DNA of 64,000 nucleotides from assembly GCA_963995505.1 (NCBI GenBank), contig OZ023194.1, positions 12,458,428 to 12,522,427 on the forward strand. The letters are read 5' to 3'. A program made the position numbers and the translations under genes. The notes beneath the pieces are model-generated. The model made no database searches and was not told the origin of the DNA. It saw only the letters and a program-made list of their open reading frames with translations. Below are positions 1 to 10,668 of the stretch, one piece after another (the first letter of the stretch is position 1; each line of letters begins with the position of its first letter). Origin of the DNA: Hypericum androsaemum. Its lineage: Eukaryota; Streptophyta; Magnoliopsida; Malpighiales; Hypericaceae.

Positions 1-170
1 CGCCTGAGCTCCTTGTCAGTGATCATCACCCTGGGCCGCTTGTTATCGGGAAAGAGGTCGATCGTCGTCTCCTCCTCCCTTGCTCTTTTCACGCACTCCT
101 CCTTGTAGGAATTGCAGAGATCAGCCAACACAATTTTGTTAAACAAATCCAAGGTACGAATCTCACCCAT
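1..170 (-). CDS. Partial unrecognised protein, N-terminal 56 codons
   Basis: An ATG at 170 (minus strand) opens a frame that stays open for 56 codons to the window edge. The peptide starts MGEIRTLDLFNK, is rich in charged residues, and has a basic patch KRPR near residues 44-47 that could be part of a nuclear localisation signal. An A/T-rich stretch lies upstream (171-300), as expected for a 5' flank. I do not recognise the family. Only the beginning is visible, so neither an intron nor a domain can be placed. It could also be a chance frame, although composition and codon use look coding compared with the AT-rich DNA beside it. Confidence 0.45.
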   Translation of the reverse strand, partial: MGEIRTLDLFNKIVLADLCNSYKEECVKRAREEETTIDLFPDNKRPRVMITDKELR

Positions 171-1953
171 CCTCGTAAGTGCAACTACTACTTCTTTGGA
201 TTCTTTTTTTTTCCCCTCTTAATTGAGAAGAATGGAATTAGTCCCAACTTGCAATTTATATATATAATGTGTTTAAGAAACAAAACACCTGAGAAGAGAT
301 GAGATGGGTTCTATTCCGCAACACAACCAGGTAGGAGTTCGACTAGGTCTCGTTTTCGGAATCATTGCCCTAATTAATTATGAATTATATCGAGAAAAAG
401 GTGGATGAGAGAATATTTCGAAGCTTTCTGATTTATCATTACTCTTCATGTTCAAAAAAATATACCATTACTCTTTTTTATAGGCGAATCCATTGTTTGG
501 TTACGTAATACATTAGAACCCTTGGAGAGAAAAAATACCACTTCTAAGAGTTTCACTGGGTTAATATTTGGTTTGCTTCCAGAGATGATATAAATTGAGT
601 TTTTAGATACCAAATATATTTAACACCAAAATTTATTTTACCTATATTCAAATCATAAAAAATATTAATAAACTCACTTGCCAATATCTCGACATGTAAC
701 ATTTTTCAAATGATTCAATTAATTGAAATATTTTTGTGATAATAATAACACAATTCAGAATAAGGATAATGTAAATATTGTCAAACAAGCCTATCACAAA
801 TTAGTATTTTAAAATATTTTTTAAATTCATAAATATATATCAATATATATTTTTGAAATTTTATTTTACGGAAATTTAAATTTGAGATTTAGCACAAAAA
901 GTAAAAAATATTTTTGGGATCGCTCTTTATTATCATATAAAGTAAACTATATTGAACATGTTTTGTACGATCAAGATTAGTATATGTTATAAAAATCATA
1001 AGTATTGTCAAATAGTATATGTTATAGTCTAAGGGCATAAGGCGTTGTCAAATTCAAGGAGATTCTGAGTTCAAAAATTGACGAGTATCATAGTGTAAAA
1101 AATTACTTTAAAAAACAAATCATAAGTGTCATTTATTTTATCATATACTAAATTTATGTTTCAATATACAAAATATAGTATATATTAATTGGATTAATAT
1201 GACTTATGAAATTATATGTTGAATAATTTCACATTTACATACACTCACAATGCATATTAATCTATAATTTCCAGATTAAAATAAATAAAATTCGGAAAGA
1301 GACAAAAATGATTTCATAGAGATTGTCTATTTTTGCATTTATTCCAGCTGAGATGATCTGTTATTAAATTTATCTTTTTTAATATTATAACCCTATATTC
1401 TTGTTTGTGTCTATCAACTCACACTTTATTGATAAATGGAATCCGTTGAAAGTAAGAAAAATAAAAGATATAAAAATATAATGAATGGAATCTCTCGCGT
1501 AACAGAGTTTTGTTTGGCTTCTTTTAAGGCGGGGAGAGAAAACCGGGGGATGTTTTTATTAATTTTCGGATTCTTCTTAGATTTTAATATTTGAAAATTA
1601 CTTATTAGGTATGGAAGTCATTTTGGTCTAGTATTTGTATCACCCAATTTCTCGGATTAAAAAAAAAGTGAAACTAGTTGTGCTAAAAAAATGGAATCTA
1701 TCAGGGGAGTTATTTATATGTATGAAAAATCTATATATCATTATTTTCAAATTTTAATTTTATATAGAAATTCTGGTATAATATTACAATGAATTAATAC
1801 GAGAATCATTGTTATTTGCACAATTACGTATTATGACAATTTGACAAAATTTTTGAACAAAGTGTTCCTTATTATGATTTATGATAAATCAAGGAAAATT
1901 AAATATCATTGACCAATTTTTATTCCATAATTAGGAATTAACCAAATTAATAA
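171..1953. other. AT-rich intergenic spacer
   Basis: No coding signal is visible on either strand. The stretch is strongly AT-rich with many short A or T runs. The only structured part is a SINE-like fragment near 1025-1115, listed separately. Confidence 0.6.
1025..1115 (+). repeat. tRNA-derived SINE-like fragment
   Basis: The order of words (a GGGCATAAGG head, a GAGTTCAAA box-B-like word, then GTGTAAAAAATTAC) is the same as in the better copy at 22855-22945 on the other strand. This suggests two copies of one short, Pol III-type dispersed repeat. This copy is degraded and short. Confidence 0.3.
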
Positions 1954-4247
1954 TCAGAAAGAATGGAATCTGGATCTTGTAATGTTTGCCTGGCCCACTA
2001 ATTCTATGAACTTGATTGCCACGGTTAGGGCATTAACAGAGGCCAAAGAACTCAGGCTCGTGTCCGACAGGTTACCGGTCGTCCCACCGGCCAAATCCGA
2101 TACCCCCCTAAACACAATGCAGGGAACTTCATTGGACAAACATGTCTGTACAAAATACCAATCAAGAAAATGTCATACATCCAATAACCAAAAGAAGAAA
2201 ATTTTCAATAACATTTAACAGAAACTATATTTTTCAATGAAAAAACTGTTTTACCGGGTTAGAAAATATAACTCTGAAGATTTTGGGAAGTAATTTTGGG
2301 CAAAATATACTTTTTTACCGGAGATTTATTTTTCAGTAATCAAATTATTATTCGTCGAAACAAACGCAGCGTTGGCTAATTTATTGTTGGTTAAGCTGGC
2401 ACGTTTTACTTACCATTATAACAGCACCACTCTCTTCGTCGACGGTGGAGATATTGAATTGGGTGAATAAAAACTGTCTGTAAGCTGCATTGTCCAGAAA
2501 TATATCTGCCGTGGAACCTCTAAGACCATGCACTACCTTTGGTGTTTCCGTCAGGCAATATGTTTCATTGATGCATGATTCTAGCTCCAAATCCTAAGCA
2601 TAAAAAGCAACATTGAGTGACATCTGACGAAAAATATATCGATGTTGAGATTCTCGCATTAATATTGTCGGTTACCGAAATTTTTTTAAGAAAGGACAAA
2701 TAGATATGGAGTTGATATATCTTAAGAATTAAACTCGATCAAACTCTATTGGATTTTAGTGTTAGGAACCATGAAATTGGATATATAGGAAGATGAAAAT
2801 GACCAAAGTTGTGAAAAATGAGAGACCTGGAGTTGGGAAGAGATGTTGAACCAATTTGAGTCACTTGGAAGCCAAAACAACTCCTCCATGTCCTTGCCAG
2901 GGGAATAGACCTGAGTTGGTGTGAATTGTACACTTGCTAACAGGTTCTCCCCTTTGCTGGGGAAATTGAAGTCTCCAAATGCTAGATCCCCAAGGTCCGA
3001 ATCGAACTCCTAGAGAGCAAGAAACAAGTGCACTCACCAAAAATCCAAACTTCGTTCAATTATGTTAAAATTTGGTATGTAGAATTTTGGCGTTGTTTCT
3101 GATACGAGAAATGTACCTCCCATTTCCAAGAACTTGTGAGGGCAGCATATTCCAGCACACTGACATCAGCGAGGGACAACGAGTCATTAGCACTTCCAGC
3201 TGTCCCATAATGAACAACCCCTTCAATGTCAAACGTGTCTATGAGGATTTGAACGGTAATTCCTGCATTTAACTTTATAATCGCATTCATTTTGTGAGTA
3301 TATAATACGCTAGACCAGTTCCATAACCAATAAGGAAAAATTAACAAAAAAAAGACGGTAAATGTAATTGTGGGAATCTTACAATTTGCTCCCCGGTCAT
3401 CACGTAGATTACATCCACGCTTCCTATCGAACCAATGTGGAATGTCCTTCCTAAGCAATAATCCAAAGAGCCAATGATGGAATCGCAATCAGACCGTCGA
3501 AGAAATTTTAAAAAAAAACATAGCCAAAATATAGTTATTTTTGTTCAAAAAGGAAAGAAGCTTTTAAGTTGGTGAAAGTGTGATGGTTGTGTACAATCAT
3601 ATGATTCTAAAAAATTTAGTTCCGACCGGTGGTAGCTGATCAAACTATGATCTAAGGACAATTCATTTTTATACCAAAACCCAGAGAATAGTGTAACTAG
3701 AAGTTAATATGTCGATTGTCGGTTCACTCAGTTGGATTAGCAAGTTAAACAACTATATCTCTATATTGATATTATTATTTTTATATCACATGTCATCCAG
3801 ACACACTAAACCGACTAATCCAAGTTCGATTTGAATGGTGACAAAACTCTCCCAACAAGTATTGAACTCGGGACCTATGTAGTAATATAATTATTTATCT
3901 TAACCAACTTGGGGACCTCACAATACCGAATGCAATGGTCAAGATCTAATCAACCAGATGGGAGCATGGACTTACAGCAATCAAAACGAAAGGAGTAGCA
4001 GTGGAAGTACCGTACCGGACAAGTCAACGGAGGGAGTGTTGGAGCTAGGAACGAAGAAGCCAGACTCCTGGAGAGCGATTTCCTCGGTGGGATAAGCCAT
4101 TACAAGCCCGTAATAAGGCCCTCCATTCTCGTTGACTCTGTCCACTATCCCACGCATCGGATGCTTCATCGTCATCCCCGAGCTTTCTCGACCCATTACG
4201 ACCAATAACCCCACCGTCAAAGCCAGTACCCAATCTGGAGCTCCCAT
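1954..4247 (-). CDS. Bark storage protein/nucleoside phosphorylase-like secreted protein
   Basis: Six exons on the minus strand: 4247-4016, 3450-3383, 3272-3117, 3009-2827, 2593-2414 and 2145-1954. All junctions are GT-AG and phases agree, giving 336 residues. The ATG at 4247 is chosen because it begins a hydrophobic signal peptide (VLALTVGLLVV); the frame upstream has no ATG. The protein follows the vegetative/bark storage protein branch of the PNP/UDP phosphorylase superfamily: VMTGE, then LNAGITVQ, GVVHYGTAGSAN, DNAAYRQF and finally GVSDLAGG near the C-terminus. The Asp of SDLAGG, a purine-base contact in MTA/SAH nucleosidases, is kept, whereas the usual MES motif reads EESGAV. Family members are vacuolar or extracellular storage proteins with weak or unknown enzyme activity. 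Enzymatic function here is inference. Confidence 0.88.
3685..3915 (-). repeat. SINE-like dispersed repeat inside intron 1 of the storage-protein gene
   Basis: Read on the minus strand it has a box-A-like stretch (AAGTTGGTTAAG), a box-B-like GAGTTCAATAC, then ACTTGTTGGGAGAG and GGATTAGTCGG. The same order is found at 49425-49640 and, more decayed, at 24180-24320 and 60430-60600. It lies wholly in the 565-bp first intron (3451-4015) and accounts for nearly half of it. Confidence 0.4.
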
Positions 4248-5031
4248 TCTCCAAGCTTTTTGGACCAAGACCCAGTTGGGAACTGGCTTGGTGGTTGTAT
4301 GTTTTGGGTCGTTGACTGAATGAAGTCAAGAGTCCTATTCTTTGTTGTATTTTGGAAGTTGGACCAATAGATGGAATGGAGGCAAGTGATGGGTAGATGG
4401 TCATGACCTTTTTGGATGTTATATACAAGTAACCGAACCACGTGGAACATCTGCACACATAAAATTTGGAAAAAATCAAGAAATTTTAATTTGGTTATAG
4501 TCTAATACTATCGGACTCTATTTAAGAACTACTCTTTCAACCGTGTCTTTTGTATCAGTAAGATTTGAAAACAACTCTGTTTTGTATTCATTTGCATGCG
4601 TGCTTCACTTTGTTGCTAACACAACTGATTGGGAAAATGTTCTGTCCTTACAAGAATAGCCCCCCCACCAAGAGGCACAAAGGAAAGCTGGTTGGCTCTC
4701 AACTATAGTTCTTCCCATACATCCATCACTAGCAAATGTTCTGTCCCCGTGAATGCAAATGCTATTCCAATCATACTAGGTACTATTACCGTTCAAGCCA
4801 CTCGGAACGGGGCTAGTTGTATAAATTTTCGCCGTCGTCGGAGATTACAGCCATCGGTCGGAATCAAGAGAGGAACAGTCATGCGTATCCGAGAATTTTC
4901 TTCGATGTTTCTCTGAAAGACTTTAGTTACCATGCCTCTGCCTACAAGAATTCGGACCGCTACCCGTTACAACGTTGCAGAAATCGTACCGTCTGTCGAG
5001 AGGTTGTGATGGTACTTGGATTTAAGTTCCA
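4248..5031. other. Spacer between the storage-protein gene start and the PTH2 gene end
   Basis: Both flanking genes are on the minus strand, so this stretch holds the 5' flank of the storage-protein gene (right of 4247) and the 3' UTR of the PTH2 gene (left of 5032). Short open frames here show no family resemblance. Confidence 0.5.
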
Positions 5032-7708
5032 CTACATCAGCTTAAGCTCTCCCGTTACATTGTCGACCACTTCGACAGGTCCAAGAATAGCCATCACTGT
5101 TCTTGAATCTGAAACAGCAGCATTTGATGAAGTTTAGTTAAAAGGATGCATAACTTTACACATATAACCAGAAAACAGAGGTTGCTTCATCTCTCTTAAA
5201 GAACAGAATTACCCCAAAGCGGACTACTCAAGCAAACATAACAGGCTCGAAAGTTGATGTATTATGACATTTCGAACCTGAACATCACCTTATGAGAATC
5301 GGCCTGCCATTTATGATCATTCAAGAAAAGCTAGTCGATGCTAAATTTGGACTCTAACTAGTTCATCAATACTACTTATGTAATTCCTATGGCCAAAAAG
5401 GATGAAGTCTCATTAGGACGGTCTCTTATTTTATTAGTTTCAGCTAATTCTCCTACTCGGAAAGGGTTCCAATGTCAGGGCTTGGTGCTCTTCACCAACG
5501 TTTCACTATCATAGTTTTGAAAGAGAAGGCCAAAAATTTATGAAACGCAGCAAGAATTTCCAAATGCAAAATTATCAAATTATCAAAAGTGGGTCTTTTT
5601 TTTCTGGAACAACCAACACAATTGACCTTATTTCATGAGCCTACATTTTCGCTACAGCCACATAAGTGATAGCTGATTTTTCTGTACCATTAATAGAACT
5701 CGAATCATCCTATCAGTAGAACCCAATGACAGACAAGGTTTATAACTTACTTGGGGCAATCTGTGTTCTGCCCGCATCAATAGTTATGTGTGTTGGCAAT
5801 TTGAGGCCTTTTGCCTTCTCCTGAAAAAGTTAAAAATGTTACGTAAAAATACACCACAGAAGATCTATTGAAACAATGGTGGGATAAAAAGTACAAAAGA
5901 ATATAGAAACATAAAGTTACACAGAATTGTCAGCATAGATTACAAGTTTATTATACCGTACCAGTTGGATACATTCAGAATTTAATATCACAAAGAAGAG
6001 AAATATGATACCCACCGGGGACTCATTAACCAAAGGAAACCATGATTCATTCCAAAATATTACGAGCATGGCAGATTTGCCAAAGGTAAAGTAAGTCAAC
6101 AGTTCTATAGCGTACTAACCTGTAAAGCCAGCATGTCTTCCTCAGATTCGATTTTCAGGACAACCTTTGGCTGTGCACACGTCTCCCACCTTCACATTCA
6201 ACATACAAGAACAATGAATGATAGGTAATTCCACACAAACAAAACCCTAAACAGTTTAGGATCAGCACGCAACAGTACCTTTCCAAAGCTTTCGGTGCCC
6301 CCTTTAGAAGCTTTTTGTAAAGGCCCAACGTCGCGTGACTATTTAAGGACGAACAAATCGAATTTGAATCAGCAACCTCAGCGGCAATAAGAAAATTTGG
6401 ATGAATGAAGCAAGGGTCAAATCTTAAAGAAACATTTAGAATATCAAGGAAAAAAAGGCATGATATGCATGTAACCACAGAACAAAACCGGTATAGAGAT
6501 GGAAAGAATTTGCCAAACAAATTTAAGCTCGACCAAGAGAGCTAATATGATATTGGAACGCATATGCATGGAGAGTGACCAAAGGAAAGACGGGCACACA
6601 CAAAGAAAAAGAAAGTTGTGATAGGTCATCCTGTGCCATCTCAGTAATTTCCGGCAGAATACTTCTTTGGTTATTCTTAGACCTAAATCTTTTCAACACT
6701 TCAAAGTTGTTCTCTACCTTACTATCTACATCTCATCCCTAGAATCTCGACCTATCACAAAATTTCCACAACAATCAATAAGCATATGTTCAACTTGAAC
6801 TAGTCCGTACAAGTCTATGGAGCATGAAACCAGTTGCATTTATGAGTCAGATTACACAAGTTGCAGACATCCAAATTTTATTTCGAAGCCCAAATGTCAA
6901 TCGATGTTGCAGTCGAATGAACACACCTATGAATCACCAATTTAGTTATTAGTAGGCTTTAGATACTTCTCGACTCAGCATATAAAGCCTGACTCTAAAA
7001 GCACAGCACTAGCCAATGGAGCATAAAACCTTGAAATTTGTGGTTCCCTTCCAATATTCTTAGCTTCAGCCATGTGAAGGTGGGAGACTTATTAGCTGAG
7101 ACACATGAACTCGAGACATCCGATGATCCTAAACGCAATGTGGTTTGAGAAAACAAGTGATAGCACAAACACATACACCTAAGAAATCCAATTACCTTCT
7201 ACATACATCAAACAATCTAACAAAAGTATCAAGAAACCAAACCAAACGAGGTAAAGCTATCACAGAAAATCATTGCAACACAAGAGAACCGATATGCATT
7301 GACCCGAAATCTTCAAAATCGGAACTTGACGAGGACGCGGGTATACCTGCATTGGGCAGCAATCTTCCCTTTGCCCATCTTAAGATCATTCCTCACCACC
7401 AAAACCTAACCCACAAAACAATAAAAGTTACAAACTTTATAGAAACAAACTTCACAATCCCACAACTAAAAAACAGGGTGGAAATCTACCATTTTGAAGT
7501 CGTCGAGAATATCAGCGAGCTTCTCGATCTCAAGGGGGGGTTTTCCCTTCTTGCCCTTCTTCCTGCTTCCCTCCTCGGGCCCGTCGCGGGTCGGTGGGTT
7601 ACTTCTGGGTCTCAGGCGGAAAAGAGAAGGGCGGCGGGTACCCACCAGGTAGCCGAAGGCCAGGCAGCTTGCCCCCAGTATGATGGAGCTAAGCCACCTC
7701 AAGTCCAT
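5032..7708 (-). CDS. PTH2: Peptidyl-tRNA hydrolase 2, N-terminally membrane-anchored
   Basis: Six exons, minus strand: 7708-7490, 7405-7347, 6338-6279, 6189-6120, 5820-5751 and 5108-5032; junctions are GT-AG and the product is 184 residues. The ATG at 7708 starts MDLRWLSS and is followed by a hydrophobic helix (residues about 9-24, IILGASCLAFGYLVG) and a Lys/Pro/Arg-rich linker. The PTH2 domain begins near residue 74: VRNDLKMGKGKIAAQCSHA, then LGLYKKLLKGAPKA, VVLKIESEEDM, ITIDAGRTQIAP and a C-terminus ending GELKLM. These are the conserved blocks of archaeal/eukaryotic PTH2, which cleaves peptidyl-tRNA released from stalled ribosomes; the Lys of DLKMGKG and the Asp of DAGRTQ lie in the active site. 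The helix suggests anchoring to mitochondrial or other membrane. A Mutator-like element sits only 113 bp upstream of the ATG. Confidence 0.93.
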
Positions 7709-7829
7709 TGATCCCGACAAGATTCTGATTGGTGGGTTGTCTATTGAAAGGAGGATTTAACTCGTTTGAAGGTTAAAGAATGAGACTTTGACGATGCTTT
7801 GGTCACCGAGGAAGGTGTGATATGAAAAA

Positions 7830-8757
7830 GAGATAATTACTCTCAAGACCCCAGGGTATAGTCAAATAGACCCCAGGGTATAGTCAAATAGACTCTGAGA
7901 ACCCTGTAGTTTTTCTACTAATTGCTGAGCCCATGTAGTTTGATTATTATTATACTCTCGGGTCCTTGGCTGATGTCAGCAATTATTTTTACTTTTTTTA
8001 TCATAGAAATAACTTTTATGCCCTTACACAAAACAAAAAAATATATAATAAACCTATCGTTCTTCGCCGGTCCAATCGACCCCGACCCACATCGTTCCCA
8101 AATTCGTCATTGGTCCAATCCAACCGACGTCGATCCAACATCGACTTTTTTCCTTTCCCCGACCCGTCATTGGTCCGCAACAAAAACCAACACCGTCTCC
8201 TTCTCCTCCGGACCAAACCTCTCCACCGTCGGTGCCGTGCACCCAAGAACCTCCCCAGCCGACAACGGCTTGGAGTGTGGAATCAAAACCCTAAATCCCC
8301 TCGCCTCCAATTTCGGCCTCGCCTCCCTAATCGCGGAAGCGAACTGTATCGTCCCGGCTAGAACGATACGCCGCTTCCTCCCCTCCCCTCTGCCGGCGAA
8401 GTTCAACTCCACAGTATTCACCAAACGGTCAACATCGATCATAATCTCGACGAAGACGTAAATGCAAGGGACCCGAGCCATGTAGATAGGGACTAGACGG
8501 TTGTGGCCGTAGTGGATGTGGGTCGGGGTCCGATTGGACCGGCGAGGAAGACGATGGGTTTATTGTTTTTTTTTATTTGTGTAAGGGCATAAAGGTCATT
8601 TCTATTACAAAAAAAGACAAAAATAACTGCTGACATCAGCCAGGGACCCGAGAGTATAATAATAACCAAACTACAGGGGCTCAGCAATTAGTAGAAAAAC
8701 TACAGGGTCCTCAGAGTTTATTTGACTATACACTGGGGTCCTGAGAGTAATTATCTC
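7830..8757. mobile_element. Pack-MULE 1: Mutator-like element with long TIRs and a DPH1 fragment
   Basis: The left end starts GAGATAATTACTCTCAAGAC and the right end is its near-exact reverse complement. The inverted repeats run about 250 bp (7830-8092 and 8513-8757). Exact 9-bp target duplications TATGAAAAA flank it (7821-7829 and 8758-8766), the Mutator hallmark, and the terminal GAGATAATT resembles the maize Mu terminus. There is no transposase, so it is non-autonomous. The left TIR has a 22-bp direct duplication (about 7847-7890). The centre (8093-8512) is GC-rich and holds a host gene fragment, annotated separately. Confidence 0.85.
8166..8512 (-). pseudogene. DPH1: Captured fragment of diphthamide synthase subunit DPH1
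   Basis: Read on the minus strand, the frame from about 8512 to 8167 gives HYGHNRLVPI, then RVPCIYVFVEI, DVDRLVNTVELN, LAGTIQFASAIR and KPLSAGEVLGCTAP, ending FVADQ and a stop. These blocks occur in this order in eukaryotic DPH1, the radical enzyme subunit for the first step of diphthamide formation on elongation factor 2. The Cys in GEVLGC is, by family knowledge, one of the iron-sulfur ligands. Only about a quarter of the protein is present, and it stops abruptly at both ends inside the TIR element. It is a transduplicated piece, not a gene. The frame is open, so a short peptide could be made if the element were transcribed. Confidence 0.85.
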
Positions 8758-8766
8758 TATGAAAAA

Positions 8767-9549
8767 CCTAGAAGACACTGATCGGAGAGAACGCTGAACA
8801 GTTGCCGGCAGGATGTACGAGCAAAATGTCTCTTAAAATCCACATAAGGATGTAAGAGCAAATATGGAAACTTTAGAGATGATTCTCGATAATTTTAACA
8901 ATTCGGAGGACTCAGTTACCCCAAAAGAACAATTTGGAGGACTAATGCTTGGGGTGGGAAAAAAAAAGTTCATTTTAATAAATTTTCGTTTGGTAGCTTG
9001 ACACATATATCCCAATAGTTTAAAAGAGACTGAAATGGTCCTCGTAGTTTCATAAAAACCATGGATATCCCAACAACAATTGTCAATCCGTTAAAACCAC
9101 GAGGATTATTTTTATCATTTTTAAATTAGAGGATTATATTTGTCAAACTATCAAATTTTTTCCTAAAAACAATATAAACCCATGGTCGCACCTTGCTATA
9201 CCTTATGGATCTAAGGTACGAATTGAATTTACCTTTAAATATAGGGTACAGATTTGAATAGAGTTCATATAAATTCAAATTGACCACATCATAGGCCCTA
9301 AATGAGATTATACCCTAACTATAGTTATATATGTTAATTATACTATTTTTCCTCACTAAAACCTCAAGTTTTTACATCAAAACTTAATATGAAAATGAGC
9401 AAGATCATATACTTCTCAACTAAAAAATAAAGATTAGCTATACCATTTAGGGTTGTATGTGTTACTGCATTTTTTTATATTAGTTTTCATTGAAATGTAA
9501 ACATATTTTGTAAACTAATGATTTATGAGTAGAGTATAATTTTTTAATA
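8767..9549. other. AT-rich spacer between two Mutator-like elements
   Basis: No gene is visible. Around 8990-9165 there are phrases like those in the neighbouring TIRs (GGTCCTCGTAGTTTC and CCACGAGGATTATTTTT), possibly a worn-out relative of the same element family, but no paired ends could be defined. Confidence 0.4.
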
Positions 9550-9801
9550 GATAAATTACTCCGAGGTCTTAGAGGTTTGGTCATACTATCTTTTGCGTCC
9601 CTCAGTTTTCAGACATGATTTTTTGGTCCCTCATGTTTGGTTTTATTATACTCTCAGGTTCCTCGCTGACGTCATCAGATATTTTATTATTTTTTATCTT
9701 TCAAATGACTTGTATACCCTTCTCCGGCCAACCTAAGCATCTGGTCATCTTCTTCGGCAAACGCCAATTTCTGGTCATCTTTTCGGATGAACATGATAGT
9801 A

Positions 9802-9957
9802 GTGATGGGTATCATGAGCAGGTTCATCAACGACATCTTCAAGAAGCTAGCCTAGAAGTCCCCTAGGCTCGTTAGGTACAATAAGAAGCCCACCATCACC
9901 TGACGGGACATCCAGACCATCGTATGCCTTGTCCTCCCCGGTGACCTCCGTGACTGT
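9802..9957 (+). pseudogene. Captured histone H2B fragment with two in-frame stops
   Basis: In the frame beginning GTG at 9802 the translation follows the histone-fold part of H2B: FINDIFKKLA, a stop, then RYNKKPTIT, a second stop, then RDIQT and LVLPGDL. In plant H2B these positions are FINDIFEKLAQE, RYNKKPTITSREIQT and LVLPGEL, so the order and spacing are exact and the two stops fall where Gln and Ser codons are expected. About 50 codons of the roughly 140-codon gene are present. It lies inside a TIR element, so capture by the transposon followed by decay is the simplest explanation. Confidence 0.85.
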
Positions 9958-10047
9958 TGACCCGGGCATAGAGCTCTGTGAGCCTGGAGCAGGAGGAAGC
10001 GGAGGCAAGTGCGAGGTTGACGTTACCAGATACGATCTGTGCCTCGA

Positions 10048-10310
10048 GGTATGAGTGGGTCGGCGACAGACTGGAGCTTGGAGTGGGCCGATGACGGACT
10101 AGATCTTGGAGTCTAGGGAGGCGAGTGGTCGACGACAGACTGGAGCTTGGAATCTATAGAGGCGAGTGGGTCGGCGATGGACTGGAGCTTGGAGTTTGGA
10201 GTGGGTCGGCGATGGACTAGAACTTGGAGTCTAGGAAGGTGAGTGGGTCAGCGACGAACTAGAACTTGGAGTTCGAGGTAGGAGTGGGCTGGCGACAGAC
10301 TCTTGACGTC
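10048..10310. repeat. Degenerate tandem repeat within Pack-MULE 2
   Basis: Five to six irregular copies of a unit containing GTGGGTCGGCGACAGACT and GGAGCTTGGAGT follow one another. Copies differ by single bases and in spacing, and the array runs up to the inner edge of the right TIR. Confidence 0.7.
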
Positions 10311-10668
10311 ATGACGTCAGAGATGAGGGATTTGAGGTCGTCATGGACTCCGAGAGAATTAATTAAAATTTTTAATTTTTAGGATAAATAAGTCATTTAC
10401 ATGAAAAATTGATTGATGACGTTAGCAAAGGACCCGAGAGTATTATAAAACCAAACTCGGGGGATGGGAAAATTATTTTCGAAAACTGAGAGATACGAAA
10501 GGTAATATGACCAAACTCCAGGAGTCTGAGAGTAATTTACCTTTTTAAATTAAATCCCGATAATCTGGGTCCAGATTGTTAACTTAAATCTAGGGTCTGG
10601 ATCCTATGAGTTGAAAGTTCAAAATGATGTGGGATTGTAAATTTACTCACTGTCAGAGAAAAAATTTA

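Larger units (their letters stand above)
9550..10541. mobile_element. Pack-MULE 2: Mutator-like element with an H2B fragment
   Basis: The left end reads GATAAATTACTCCGAGGTCT and the right end, in reverse complement, GGTAAATTACTCTCAGACTC. Both then run into GGTTTGGTCATA and, further in, a TATACTCTCAGGTTCC / TACTCTCGGGTCC block shared with elements 1 and 3. The flanks TTTTTAATA and TTTTTAAAT (9541-9549, 10542-10550) agree at seven of nine positions, an eroded target duplication. There is no transposase. The interior carries a decayed histone H2B fragment and a tandem repeat. Confidence 0.75.

Noticed and set aside
8016..8361. Plus-strand and alternate minus-strand frames over Pack-MULE 1
   Set aside because: Only one minus-strand frame follows DPH1; the others are shadows of the GC-rich insert.
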